A stretch of DNA of 64,000 bases, from contig MNCI01005012.1 in the NCBI GenBank assembly GCA_015680685.1, positions 233,801 through 297,800 of the forward strand, given 5' to 3'. A model generated the notes under the pieces. The model did not search any database, had not been told where the DNA came from, and saw only the letters and a program-made list of their open reading frames with translations. This stretch comes from Gnetum montanum (taxonomy: Eukaryota; Streptophyta; Gnetopsida; Gnetales; Gnetaceae). How positions within the stretch are numbered: the stretch's first letter is position 1; each line of letters opens with the position of its first letter. The position numbers and the translations under genes are program-made. Of this stretch, positions 34,368 to 47,240 are shown piece after piece.

Positions 34368-36385
34368 TAGCCCTCAACTAGCCTTTGACTAATGCCTAGC
34401 CATAAAGGTGAAAATAATAATAATAAAACATTAATATATGCACAACTATAAACAAAATAAAATTATGCTACTGCTATTCCAAGATATCCTTTTGGCTATC
34501 CAAATTTTAATACATTAAAAACATGTAGACATTTAACAAGAAAAAAATCATTAATGTTCACTATCCAACATCATAAAATATCAAAACAAAAATTAACTTG
34601 TCCATTTTCCAAATGTACCAAATATATATTTGCGGATTATGTACATAGCTTTATTCCTTTCTTTATAATAAATTCTTATTATCTAGGTAGGAGTCCACAT
34701 ATAACTTGATTAGGAAAGCCCTACCTAGGATTCATTGGTCTTCTACATCACCTCACAAGGTTTGCTTCATTGGGCACAAGAATGGCTTACAACCTCAAGG
34801 ACTAGACCTTTCCTATGATTTAAGGATCCAAGATGCATTAATTGTACCTAAGTCATTTCCTAACTTGTTTTTGGATTAGCTTCCATGTTGGTTATACCCT
34901 AGTATTCGATCCTTAACAAATTGGTTACTCTTCCCCTCCCCTTCTAATTAAGCTAAGGTATGGAACATACCTAGGTTAATTAGCAAAGAAAAAGTACGAA
35001 AAAGGAAATATGTGTAAAGGATATACCAATAGCAAGAAGTGCCTTGGGTTTTATATATCTAAATGACTAAGAGAGTACCAAAGGCAATGGGTAAACGATT
35101 GTTAGTATCCATCATTGGCCATCATAATAGGGGTCTCGACCAATAACACCTATGGAAGACATGATGGGAAACAAAAAGAAAACCCATGCACAAAAGTACC
35201 ACTAGTTAGAAGAGATCAGCATGCAAAAAAAATGGGAAAATAAACAAAAAAATGAAAAAGAGGAATAGCAAAATCTAAAGTACAAGAGAAAAGCAAAAGA
35301 AAACAATAGTCTTAGGAGTACAAAGAAGCAAAAGCAAAGTAACTAAATAAACAGAGTAATAGGAATGATTAGAAGTGGTGGTGTCCATTAAGATACCAAC
35401 TATGGACGAGTCACTCCTTCACTATCTATGTTATACCCTAGTTCTAAGGTAGTGGCATCATTATTTGATTGGTAATTACTACCTAACCCTTAAACACTCT
35501 ACTCACAAAAACATGTTCTTGTAGAATGCTTGAAATTGTAGGCTTGGAACATCACCCCAACTATAAGGTTCTTGTGAGAGTGTGTGGCTCAGCTCATGAT
35601 TTAAGATTCTTGTGGGGCCATCTTTTTTTTCTTATTTTTTTGTTTTTCTTTTCTTACTTTCTCTTTTTTTTTTCTTTGTGTTTTTCTCTTTTTCTTTTTT
35701 TTATTAGCAAGAAATTCAATATCTAACTGGCTTCAATCATGAGGTTCTTATGGAAGCCAAATTCATTTTGTAAGGATCACTCACATGGTATTAATCTTGC
35801 TTGATATCAATAGATGCCTTTACCACTAGATAAACTAGGTCTAATATAGCACATCCTTTCCACCTTAGTGACTCATCCAAGTAGATACTTAATAGAAACC
35901 AAACACTAATAAGCATTAGTCAAAACTAAGCTATTTAGCCACCTTGACTTATGAACATTGTACTTAAAGAATATTGTTTAAAAAAATGAAGTTTATTATG
36001 CGTAAGACACTTATTAATCTAAGGCTCACCCTTAGTTGGATTATGGGTTTAAACCTATCTATCTCAAGGTAGGAGAAGTTGTCCTTCTCTTGTGCATTCC
36101 AAACATGATAAAAATGAATTCTTTAAAGTTGCAACTAACAATAGATGATACTATTGTCCTCTACATTTTTTAAGGTAAAATTTGTAGATTGTAAATACTT
36201 TCTTTATTAGTTTATGACATAAGAGACTTGTTGAGAAGTACATTTGAGAGGTAAGACTTCTAGTGGATTGCTTGCATGTGATTCATCAATAATGGAATAA
36301 GTTGGGTCACTTAGCTCTACTAGTTCATCTCGTCGTGGTTCCTCAATGTGATGTTCATAATATAACTTAAGTTCTTGTCAATTGA
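34368..36385 (-). other. PPT and 3' untranslated region of element D
   Basis: About 2 kb between the integrase end and the LTR. On the minus strand the PPT is TAGTTGAGGGCTA, ending at 34,368. Most of this region (34,381-36,150) is the reverse complement of 41,570-43,230, the interior of element F. Matches include the segments around 35,160-35,350 and 42,340-42,560. It has no ORF of note; a T-rich run at 35,620-35,705 is poly(A)-rich on the element's own strand. Confidence 0.75.
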
Positions 36386-37520
36386 CTAGGAATGTAGTTT
36401 AAGAATCATCAATAAGTGATATGAGAACACTTCCATTATCATGGGGTTGGAAAACTAAATAAGGGCCTTCCCACCTAGTTGTTAACTTCCCTAAAAATTT
36501 ATGTAATCTCATATTGTAGAGAATAACTTTATCACCTATGGAAAAGTATTTTTTAAACATACTCTTACCATGTAATGTCTTCATTTGTTTCTATACAATG
36601 TTTTTCTTGTCAAGAGTAGGTAGCCTCATTTTGTCAAGTTTATGAAGTTGATTGATTTGAGAGGCCTGGTTCATGTCTTCAACAAAATTAAGTTGTTGGG
36701 CTAATCATAAAGATGAATATTTAAGTTCAATAGGTAATAGACATAACTTACCATAAACCAATTGATAAGGTGAATATCCTAAACTTGGTTTCTAGGTAAT
36801 CCTATAAGCCCAAAGTGCAACTTGCAATTTTTTAGACAAATCCTATGTTTAGTACATACAATGTTTGTCAATATATTCAAGATAATTTTATTAGAAATCT
36901 TGAATTGGCCATTTTTTTAAGGACAATATGTCGTAGCTATCTTATGTTGGATTCCACAAGACCTAAAGAATATTTCCTTTATTTTATTTACAAAATGGAT
37001 TCCTTAATCACTAATGATTACTCGTGAAATTTCAAAATGTGTTAAAATATTTTCTCTAGGAAACATTATAACTACCTTAACATCATTTGTTGGGATGGCT
37101 TTTGCTTCTACTCATTTGGTGACATGGTTGATACAAATAAAAATGTATTAACATCCATTAGATTGTGGAAATGATCCTAAAAAGTCTATATGCCACACAT
37201 CAAATGGTTTTGTTATTAAAATTGGTTTTAAGGGTATTTCATGTCTTTTTGTTATGGCTCCCATTCATTAACATTTATTAAATTCTTGCACATACTTATG
37301 TGCATCTTTAAAAATTGAGGTCCAATAAAATCAACTTCAAAGGATTTTTGATAGCAATAAATTTGCTATCAAAGTGGCCAACCCCTAAATCATCATGGCA
37401 CATATGTAGAATTTCTTATTGTTCATTCTCAACCACACATCCCCTTGCTACATCATCTTTTCATATTCAATAGAGATACAAACTACTCCAAATGTACTAA
37501 GATATGGTTTGTAAGAAAGA
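36386..37520 (-). pseudogene. Element D integrase (broken)
   Basis: The C-terminal part is clear at 36,584-36,399 (FKKYFSIGDKVILYNMRL, KLTTRWEGPY), matching the 'GDkVLLyNSRLklfpGKLkSRW.GPf' block of Athila-type integrases. Upstream fragments include ALWAYRIT and GYSPYQLVYGK (about 36,800-36,730), and a zinc-domain trace with LGVGHFDSK near 37,390. The core catalytic region is too frame-broken to score each residue. Confidence 0.75.
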
Positions 37521-37538
37521 TTTCCTTTTTTTCTTAGT

Positions 37539-38028
37539 TCAATTGGTATGGATTTTCATAGTGGCTAGATAGTTGGCTATATCAGCAAACCAAGGATCCT
37601 TTCTTGTAGAAAAAAGTTGTTCATCAAGAAATTCATCATAACATGCTCCTTGTGTTCGATTCTCATCGATACTTTCTACCTTTGAAAGATTATCTACTAC
37701 TACATTTTCCCTACCTCTTTTATCTAAAATATAAAGGTCAAATTCTTGAAGTAATAAGCACCATCTCATTATCCTTACATTTTCTATTTTCTTAGTAGCT
37801 AAGAATTTAATGGCTAAATGATTGGTATATGCTCTAGTTTTATATCCTATTAGATAATGTCTAAATTTATCTAGAGCATATATAATAGCTAATAATTCTT
37901 TTTCTATAGTTGTATAACTTACTTGGGATTGGTCTAGACTTTTGGACACATAATAAATTACTTGTGGTTTATTATCAATGTATTGTCCTAAAATTGCCCC
38001 TATTACTATATCACTAGTGTCACAAATC
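37539..38028 (-). pseudogene. Element D RNase H domain
   Basis: A 163-codon open stretch: CDTSD (first Asp), QVIYYVSKSLDQSQVSYTTI, EKELLAIIYALDKFR (Glu), AYTNHLAIKFL where the family has YTDH (Asp to Asn), then MRWCLLLQEFDLYILDKRG and ENVVVDNLSK. Length and motif order are normal. The N-terminal side is cut by the LINE insertion at 38,029-38,044; the frame continues at 39,091. Confidence 0.9.
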
Positions 38029-39090
38029 AAATCAAATGAAAAATAATTTCTTCATCAATCATTACACCTAGATGGTGCTATCCAAGGTCTATTTCATGGC
38101 CTCTATTGGTCTAATGGGTCAAAAATTTTTCCTTATCAGCCACATGTTCCCTTCCAATTGTTACATGATTCTTCCGAAGTCATTCTACACTGTAATCGAT
38201 CTTGGAATAAACAATAATCTGAGGATTTTTTGATCTCTCTTTTCAACCAAATTTGGCATATCCCTACTCTTCCCAAAATTCAACAATTCCTTTGGTGTTT
38301 TCTGCATCAAGGTCTCCCAATCAGGAACCTTGGGATTCACTCCCCTAAGTGCCCGTTATGTAATGACCCTGAAACCTTTGTCCATGTTTTTTGGCTTTGC
38401 CCATTTGCTTAGCATGCTTGGGAATAGGCTTCTAAGGTTTTTCCCTCATGCACTCTTACACAAGAGGCCGTAATGTTTGGTTTCTTACCTATCAGGTCCA
38501 AAAACTCTCATTTCCTATGGAAGATCCTTAGGCCCATCATCTTATATAATAGTTGGAAACGTAGATGTACCACACTTTTTCAAAAGACAATTATTTCAAA
38601 CTCCTTACAACTAACTACTTCAGAAAAAATGCAAATTCTTCGGCATGTTCACTTCCAAATTATATCTCAAGCCCCAAAATTCAAGATGAATACTAACCAG
38701 TTGTTTTTCTTATTGCAGCCATGGATTCATATCGGAGATCCAAATAATCACCATCATCAAGCCTCGCTTCAGAAGACAGTCTCCTAATTAAGCCACAGTT
38801 TTCTACACCATTTGGCTTTTTTCCTCTTTCTTCCACCTTTGTTCTCATTCGACAATCCACATCCTGGAAAAGATATACACATTTCAGCGAATGGTTGATC
38901 TCTGGAATGCATTTCCACACCCTGTGGAATGCTAAGTTTAACATGTTTCCTATATAATAGTCTCAGTCAACACGGTTTCTCTTCCTCCTTTCCTCACTCT
39001 ATATGTCTTGAAGTAGCTTATGTACTAAATTTTGTTTTCTATTAATAAAATTCTCTTTTTGGGGTCCGACACCCAAATCAAATGAAAAAT
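38029..39090 (+). mobile_element. 5'-truncated LINE with 16-base target-site duplications
   Basis: The duplication AAATCAAATGAAAAAT is exact at 38,029-38,044 and 39,075-39,090. The 1,030 bases between carry the 3' end of a plant L1-type ORF2. At 38,230-38,412 the frame reads LPKIQQFLWCFLHQGLP and CPLCNDPETFVHVFWLCPFA, the zf-RVT domain (C-x2-C...H-x4-C). Reading continues with stops to about 38,790. The 3' end has TTCTATTAATAAAATTCTC but no poly(A) tract before the duplication. It interrupts element D between RT and RNase H; removing it rejoins the element D frame. Confidence 0.88.
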
Positions 39091-39247
39091 CCAAATTGGA
39101 TGCATTTAATATAGGGATGATGGTTGCTCATTTTTTCAATTCTAAGAATGCTTCTTGAAAATCATTAGTCCAAACAAATGAAACACCTTTCTCTAAGAGC
39201 ATGTATAATGATTTAGCAATTTTTGAAAAGTCTTTGATAAACCTCCT
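39091..39247 (-). pseudogene. Element D RT thumb/connection fragment
   Basis: Minus-strand peptide RRFIKDFSKIAKSLYMLLEK, then VSFVWTNDFQEAFLELKK, the segment that follows the RT palm in Ty3 elements. It is bounded by the LINE on the left and the start of element F at 39,248; its missing N-terminal side lies at 45,335-46,260. Confidence 0.85.
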
Positions 39248-41296
39248 TATTGAACCCCAAAATTTGGTTAAGTTTTTAATAAATATTTTTGTCAAAGGCA
39301 TGCATTTCAATTGATTTTATATTGTTAATTAGTGTTAAATTAATGTTTATTATATTTTAGTTTAGCGATGAGCATTAGTTTATTATTATTAGTTTATTAG
39401 TTTATTTTAATTAATATGATATATTATTNTATATTTGCAACAACGTTCGCTTGTCACAGCCCAACCAACAATGATTTGGCACTACCATGCATGTATTGTG
39501 TAGGGCAGCCACCAAGGGAGAAAATAAAAAAAATGAATCAGGCACGTGGGTCTTGCCAAGCATGAAGTAGCACACCCCTCGCATGTGAAATAGAGCCAAT
39601 GTGCCAACCATGCACAAAAACACAAGTAGATGGTAAGCACCACCAAAACAATGTCCAACAGGTAGCAACCACAACCTAATCCTAAATGCGAAGGACACAA
39701 CCAACGTGTAGCTAGAGACAATAACAACCATCAAAATGCAGCCAATGGTAGCAACAGAAAAATGCCATAATGGAGTACTACTCAATGGATAAAAAATTTA
39801 CAAGCAATGTGGAAGCTTCCTCAAAGGGATATGCATGGTCGACCATGGCATGAATTTGAATTCATTTGAAGGAAAGACAAAAAACTTATGACAAGAGACT
39901 TCCTCAAATCCCTAGAGCTCAAGAATTTCATAGCTTAGGAATTCTGTAAATATATCTCATGTACTATAGCTTGATGGAAGCAACATCAAGTTTTCTATCT
40001 CCAAGAAGAAGTCAATAGTGTATCATTTCAAATACTAGTGAAACTTCTCATGAATCTTGAGGCTAATGACACAATGAAGTCACTAAAGAATGAGTACAAT
40101 TCACCATTGGGTTCATATCTCTGCCACTAAAATTCTCAAGAATAACTCTATACAAAGCATTGCAGGGCAAAGGTAGAATGATGAAAATTGTAAGAGTGAC
40201 TTTGGATAAGAAGAAAAGACAAAGACAATGCAAGATAAAGTGCAGCTGTAACAGCAACAAGCATGAAATTTGCTCCACATGGAGAATGGTGAGGACAATT
40301 TGTATTACCAATGCAAAACTTACAAGGCCATCCACTGGTATGGCCACGTGGCTATCATCATTAAGCAATCTTAGCTAGGCCTATCTTAAACAAAAAAAAT
40401 GACAACATAGCGGAGGTTTTGTACAAAAAAGTGCACCTATGGGTTTCTTCGGCAATAAATTCATAACAACACTAGTCATCAACAACACCAATACAGAGGA
40501 TGAACACATGGAGCATCACATACACCTCTTTCATCACTTTCATTAAAATCTATATTAATTTAAAATATTAAAAAGCCAAACTTAGTAGTAGTACCGATTA
40601 TAACAAATTGGTATCGAGTTCTGCAATATCCATATATTATTAAAAATATTATTTTAAAACATTGTTAGAGTATAAATACTCCTTCAAACTTTGTATATTT
40701 TGTACAACTTGGGATGTGAAATCCTAGGGCCACCAAGTGCATTTTATGGGGCATCTTTTCTACAACCCAAGGTGTGAAACCCAACGAGCACCAAAGGTGT
40801 GTACCCATAATTAATACCCAAAAAAATCCATGTCAAGTTGAAGTTCAATTTCCCCTTGAAAAATTATTATGTGAGGATTCGTTAAGCTTTGTGGTAACTA
40901 AAGACCATTGAATTCCATTGTCAAGCTATTGAGGTGGCTACACTATGGAAACAACAAGGCAGAATCACAAGATTAGGTGAAGTCTCCCTTGTAATTCTCA
41001 TAATCTATGTTTTTATTTATGAATTCAATTTGATTTAATTATAAATCTTCATTCTTGAACTTGTCATTAGAAGTTAGGGTGAAAATTTATAATTTTACTT
41101 ATGAGTGACAGACATTAGTGTAGAATTTGTTTATATTCAATTCTAACCATTTATTTTCTTGATGATTTCTTTAACTTTTTAACTGTTCCTTTATAGAATA
41201 CAACTCGTAGGTCAATCACAGATAAGGTGACAATCTCTACAATGAAGGAAAGAAATTTTAAAGGTATTCAACACCGAATTTTTCGTGGCTCCTTAA
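39248..41296 (+). repeat. 5' LTR of element F
   Basis: It starts TATTGAACCCC (TG changed to TA) and ends near CTCCTTAA. The TATA region GAGTATAAATACTCC is near 40,667. By eye, differences from the 3' LTR are in the range of 5-10% over sampled blocks. A single N is at 39,429. Confidence 0.85.
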
Positions 41297-41299
41297 TTT

Positions 41300-41316
41300 C
41301 GTGCCATTGTTGGGGA
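41300..41316 (+). other. Primer-binding site of element F (tRNA-Asp type)
   Basis: CGTGCCATTGTTGGGGA resembles the complement of the plant tRNA-Asp 3' end (GGCGCCGTTGCCGGGGA), as used by Athila/Tat elements. Four of the five differences are C>T or G>A transitions. It lies just after the 5' LTR. Confidence 0.7.
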
Positions 41317-43243
41317 GGCTGGCAAGGTTAATCATCATCAAGGGTTCAGTATATTTTTTTAATTTAATTAAACTTTTGAAAAAAATATACATTTTTCCCA
41401 TTCCATTTCATTTTATTTTCTTTTGTTTTAAATGGTCTCCCTTAATTATTTTGTTTGTAATTAAAAAATATTTTTTAAAAAAAACGAAAATTATAAATTT
41501 TAATTACATATGATATATAATTAAGGGAAAACCAATAGTCCACAACTATTACCTTGAAAAATGTAGAGAACAATAGGAAATAATATTGTTAGTTGAGACT
41601 ATAAAGAATTTAGTAGCATCATTTCTGGAATGCAAGGGAGAAGGACAACTCCTCCTACCTTGAAATAGGTAGGTTTAAACCCAAAATCCAACTAAAGGTA
41701 AGCTTTAGACTAATAAGTATCTCACACATGATAAACTTCATTATTTTTAAATAGCATTCTTTAAGTACACTACTCATCAGTCAAGGTAGATACATAGCTC
41801 AGTTCAGGTTAATGCTTATTAGTGTTTGATTTCTATTAAATACTTACTTGGATGAGTCACTAAGGTGGAAAGAGTGTGTTATATTATACCTTGTTTCTTC
41901 ATTATTAAAAGGAATCCATTTATATTAAGCCATGTGAGCAACCCTTACAAAATGAAATTGGCTCCCATAAGAACCTCATGGTTGAAGCTTGTCAGATATT
42001 GAATTTCTTGTGGAAAAAAGAAAAAAAAACAAGAGTGAAAAGAAAAGATAAAACTGAAAGAAAAAAAAAGAGAAGACAAAAAAAAAATGACCCCACAAGA
42101 TCCTTCAATCATGAGCCAAGCCACACTCTGACAAGAACCTTACAGTTGGGATGATGCTCTAAGCTCACAATTTTAAGCATCCCACAAGAACCCCCTCTTG
42201 TAAGTAGAGTGTTTAAGAGTCAGGCAATGATTACCAATAAAATAATGATTCCACTACCTTAGGACTATAGGGTATAACACTAGCAATGATAGAGTAACTC
42301 CTCTGTAGTTAGTATTTTAATGTACACCATCACTTTTATTCATTTCTCTTTCTCTGTTATTTAGTTACTTTACTTTTGCTTCTTTGTACTACTTAGATTA
42401 TTGTTTTCTTTTTTCTTTTTTCTTTTACCTTATTTTTAACTTTTTCTATTCCTCTTTTTAATTTTTGTTGTGTTATCTTCTTATTTTCTTTTGCATGGTC
42501 ATCTCTTTTAACTAATTGTGCTTTTGTGCATGGGTTTTCTTTGTGTTTTCCATCATGTCTTCCATAGGTATTAGTGGTCGAGATCCCTACTATGGTGACA
42601 AATAATGGATACAAACACTCATTTACCCATTGCCTTTGGTTTTCTCATAGTCATAATATATAAAACCCAAGGAAATTCTTGATTTTGGTATATCCTTTGA
42701 CCATATCTCTTTTTAATAATTTATCTTTTCTAATTAACCCAGGTATGTTCCATACCTTAGCTTAATTAGGGGTGGAGGATAACTAATTAATAGAGGATAT
42801 AATAGTAGGGTATAACTAATTTGGAAGCTAAACCAAGATCAAGTTAGGGAATGAGTTAGATGTAAGTAATGCACCTTGGATCCTTAAATCATAGGAAAGG
42901 TTTATACCTTAAGGTTAGAAGGCATTCTTGCACCTAACAAAGCAAACCTTGAAAGGCAAGGTTCACTCCTATCAATCCTAGGTAGGACCTTCCTAACCGA
43001 GTTATATGTGGACTCATATCCAAGAATAAGAATTTATCATCAAAAGAGGAATAAGCATATGTACATAATTAGTAAATAAATCTCTGGAAAGTTAATAATC
43101 TATCCTATGTGTTAAAATAACATCTTGGAATAAATAACAATAGCATAATTTTATTTTACAGTGATGCATATATTAATGTTTTTATAATTATTATTTTTAT
43201 CGCCTTTATGGACAGGCACTCGCTAAAGGATAATTGGGGGCTG
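41317..43243 (+). other. Element F interior: copy of element D 3' untranslated region plus PPT
   Basis: After about 250 bases of leader, the sequence from about 41,570 onwards is homologous to the reverse complement of 34,381-36,150. The PPT TAATTGGGGGCTG ends at 43,243, directly before TGTTGAACCCC. No coding segment is present; ORFs such as 42,393-42,614 are low-complexity. Confidence 0.8.
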
Positions 43244-45334
43244 TGTTGAACCCCAAAATTTGGTTTAGTTTTTAACAAGCATTTTTGTCAAAGGCATGCA
43301 TTTCAATTGATTTTATATTGTTAATTANNNNNNNNNNNNNNNNNNNNNNNNNNNNNNNNNNNNNNNNNNNNNNNNNNNNNNNNNNNNNNNNNNNNNNNNN
43401 NNNNNNNNNNNNNTTGTGGCAACATTGGCTTGTCATAGCCTAACCAGCAACAATTTGGCATTGCCATGCATATAACCTGTAGGGCAACCTACCATCCACA
43501 TGCACAAGCCACCAAGGAAGAAAATAAAAATGAAAAACAGATTAGGCATGTGGATCTTGCCAAGCACGGAGCAACACAACCCTACATCCGACACCCAAGG
43601 TAACAAAACACAAGGCAAGAGCAAGTATGGTGGCATGTGAAATGAAGCCAATGTGCCAACCATGTACAGAAACATAGGTAGATGCTAAGCACCACCAAAA
43701 CAATTTTTGACATGCAACAATCACAACCTAATCCTACAAGCTAAGAACACAACCAACGTGCAGCCAGAGACAATAACCACCACCAAAATGTAGCCAATGA
43801 CAGCAATAGAAAAATGCCATAATGGAGTACTACTTGATGGATCAGAAATTTAGAAGCAACATGGAAGCTTCCTCAAAGGGATATGCATGGCCGACTATGG
43901 CATGAATTTGAATTCATTTGCAAGAAAGACAAAACTTATGGCAGGAAACTTTCTCAAATCCCTAGAGCTTAAGCATTTCATGGCTTAGAAATTTTGTAAA
44001 TATATTTCATGTATTGTAGCTCGCTAGAAGCAACATCAATTTTTCTATCTCCAGGAAGAAGTCAATAGTGTATCGTTTCAAATACTAGTGAAACTTCTCA
44101 TGAATCTTGAGGCTAATGACACAATGAAGTCACTAAGGAAGGAGTACAATTCACCATTGGGTTCATATCTCTAGCACTGAAATTCTTAGTAATAACTCTA
44201 TACAAAGCACTATAGGCTAAAGGCAGAATGATGAAAATTGTAAGAGCAACTTTGGATAAGAAGAAAAGATAAAGACAATGCAAGTTAAAGTGTAGTTACA
44301 ATAGTAGCAAGCATGACATTTGCTCCACATGGAGAATAATTTTTATAACCAATGCAAAAATTACAAGGCCATCCACTAGTATGGCCACATGGCTATCATC
44401 ATTGAACAATCTCATTTGGGCCTATCTTCAATAGAAAAATGACAGTGTAGCGGAGGTTGTGTACAGAAAAGCACACCTATGGGTTTCTCTGGTAGAAACT
44501 TTGTAGCAATACTAGCCATCAACAACATCAATATAGAGGATGAACACATGGAGCATCACATACACCTCTTCCACCACTTTCATTAAAATCTATATTAATT
44601 TAAAACATTAAAAAGCCAAACTTAGTAGTAGTACCAATTATAACGGATTAGTATCAAGTTTTGCAATACCCATATATTATTAAAATAATTATTTTTAGAC
44701 ATTATTAGAGTATAAATACTGCTTCAAACTTTGTCTCTTTTGTACAACCTGGGGTGTGAAACCCTAGGACCACCAAGTGCATTTTATGGGGTATCTTTTC
44801 TACAGCCTGGGGTGTGAAACCCAACGAGCACCAAAGGTGTGTACCCATAATTGATACCCAAACAAATCCACATCAAGTTGAAGTTCAATTTTCCCTTGAA
44901 GAATTATTATGTGAGGATTCATTAAGCTTTTTGACAACTAAGGACCATTAGAGTCCATTGTTAGGCCATCAAGGTGGCTACACTGTGGAAACAACAAGAC
45001 ATAATCACAAGATTAGGTGAAATCTACCTTGTAATTTTCATAATCTATGCTTTTATTTATGATTTCAATTTGATTTAATTATAATCTTCATTCTTGAACT
45101 TGTAATTAGAAGTTAGGGTGAAAATTTATAATTTTACTTATAAGTGATAGACATCAATTTGGGATTTTTTTAGATTCGAATCTAACCATTTATTGTCTTG
45201 ATGATTTATTTGACTTTTTAACTGTTTCTCCATGGGATACAACTCATGGATCAGTCACAAACAAGGTAAAAATCTCTACAATGAAGGATAGAAATTTCAA
45301 AGGTATCCAGCACCAAGTTTTGCCTAGCTCGTCA
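43244..45334 (+). repeat. 3' LTR of element F (contains an N gap)
   Basis: It starts TGTTGAACCCC and ends GCTCGTCA. An 86-base N run (43,328-43,413) matches a 103-base AT-rich interval in the 5' LTR (39,332-39,434), so the gap size is close to correct. TATA region GAGTATAAATACTGC is near 44,708. Confidence 0.88.
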
Positions 45335-46260
45335 CTCCTCTAATACCTAGCATGTCCTAGAAAAGATTGAAGAGTCCTTAAATTAGTTGGAGTTGGAATT
45401 CTAGATATGAGTCATACTTTCTTGTCATCCATCCATATCCCATCTTTAAGAATAACATGTCCTAACACTATGCCACTCGCAACCATCAAGTAACTCTTTT
45501 CCCAACTTAATTTTAATTATTTATCAATACATCTATCTAATACATGTTTTAGATGTTGTAAGGTTTCATCATAAGTATTCCCATAGACTAAAAAATCATT
45601 CATAAAAACCTCAACATGATCTTCTAATGTATTAGAAAATATTAAGATCATGGCACTTTGGAAAGTAGTTGTTGCATTGCAAATGCCAAAAGGCATTCTT
45701 CTATAAGCAAAAGTTCCATAAGGACATGTAAATGTTATTTTATGTGGTCTTCATGGGTAATGGCTACTTGATTGTAACCACCAAATCCATCCAAATAATA
45801 ATAATATTTATGTCCTTCTAATTTTTCTTGAATTTAATCTATATAAGGTAATGGAAAATGGTCTTTCTTTGTGTTTTGGTTCAACCTTCTATAATCTACA
45901 CAGACTCTCCATTTTCACCCTTTTTTGGAACTATAGTAATAGGGCTTACCCATTCACTATTAGCTATTGGATAAATAATCCCTTTTTTCCAAAGTTTTGA
46001 AATTTCATCCTTACGAGTTTGTTTTAACACTAGATTAATTCATCTTGGGTGAATTCTTACTAGCTTTACATTGTCCTCTAGATACATATGATGTTGGATG
46101 AGATTCCTTAGTAAAGGTCCTCATCACTCCATGCAAATGCCTCAAAATTTATGTGCAAGACTTCTAATAATTTTCTTTCTTACTAATTAGTAAGTTGAAT
46201 AATTATTATTAATGGTTTATTATGATCTAGGAACCATACTTAAGTGTACTAGGTAGTTCT
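45335..46260 (-). pseudogene. Element D reverse transcriptase, main part (broken)
   Basis: On the minus strand from 46,050: KLWKKGIIYPIANSEWVSP, then VPKKGENG, a broken palm region, and at about 45,600 VFMNDFLVYGN. Here the catalytic FMDD box reads FMND, with the first Asp changed to Asn. It continues to LQSFLGHA at about 45,355 and is then cut by element F after the TSD CTCCT. It resumes at 39,242. Stops and two or more frame changes are present in the palm. Confidence 0.82.
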
Positions 46261-47240
46261 CTAAGATCTAAATAATCTTTATTTAAAAGTTGAATTATCT
46301 CTCCAATATTCCCTAGCCCCAAAGTCAAAATCTGGTCAAGGAGATCTTGTTGTTCCTTAGTTGAGGGATCTAAAATTCCTTCCTCAAAACTATTCAACAC
46401 TAAGGTTTACCTATCTTGTGTCATTGTTGAAGTGGGTAGAGTGTAGAGCATTCTAGCTTCCTTCAAGTCTACATTTAAACGATCTTCTTTTACCTTATCT
46501 TATATATTTAGTGTAAAAGTAAGATTAGCAAAGAAGAGTTGAAGTTGTCCTGATCTACAATTAATTACCACATCAGTTGTAGCTAACCAAGGTCTTGCTA
46601 ATATAATAGGAAAACAATCAGGATCTTTTACTTCCTAAACAACAAAGTCAATTGGGTATTTTCCATTTTTTACCTCAATGATCAAGGTCCTTACTATGCT
46701 TATTGATTTAACATTTGATCCATCAACCAATTATATTGTCATTTTTACTCCTTTGATATCCTCTATATCAAGTAACCTAGCCATTTCAAGAGGCATAATA
46801 TTAATAATAGCTCCGAAATCCAATAGGGCATTCTTAATTTCTTATCCATTTATTTTAATTGGAATGGTAGGAACTATGGGATCTTGGTATTTAGAAATTT
46901 CATGATGGACTTTAGATAAGTTGAGAAAGATTATCAACCAAATAAACTTGTTTAGGAATTTTTTTCCTTTCTTCTCCTAGTGCATAATTCCCTTAAGTAT
47001 TTAGCATAAAGAGGTGTGTCTTTTACTACTTGTTCCAAAGGAATATGCAAATGCAATTCACTAAACATTTTTTCAACATGGGCTTTAGTTGTGAAATCTT
47101 CTTGTGAACATTTAGGAAAAGGAGGTAAAACTGATTGTCTAGAGAATAGTGGTTGTTCTCTTTCCCTAGTTGGTTGATCTTCCTCATTTAATACCTGTGG
47201 CCAAACTTCCTCTTGTGTCCCTATCTCTTGAAATCTCACC
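46261..47240 (-). pseudogene. Element D retropepsin region (broken)
   Basis: At 47,239-46,952 the frame carries the conserved gag-protease linker ending KYLRELCTRRRKE, typical of Athila-type elements. The protease follows: ALLDFGAIINIMP (DSGA family box with Ser changed to Phe) near 46,830, the flap region, and FPIILARPWLAT near 46,610 (usually ILGRPFLAT). A further conserved 'LKEL P..LKYaFL' type end reaches about 46,250. Few stops interrupt this section, so it is the best preserved part of element D. Confidence 0.8.

Larger units (their letters stand above)
39248..45334 (+). mobile_element. Element F: non-autonomous LTR element nested in element D RT
   Basis: Two LTRs (39,248-41,296 and 43,244-45,334) flank about 1.9 kb that contains no gag or pol. 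Flanks carry CTCCT at 39,243-39,247 and 45,335-45,339, an exact five-base target duplication inside the element D RT. The LTR ends, primer-binding site and PPT are all in place. The interior equals the 3' untranslated region of element D in the opposite orientation. It therefore appears to be a deletion derivative of the same family that needed proteins in trans. Confidence 0.88.

Noticed and set aside
35526-35726. 66-codon ORF with a Phe/Leu-rich end
   Set aside because: It is the T-rich run in the element D 3' untranslated region.
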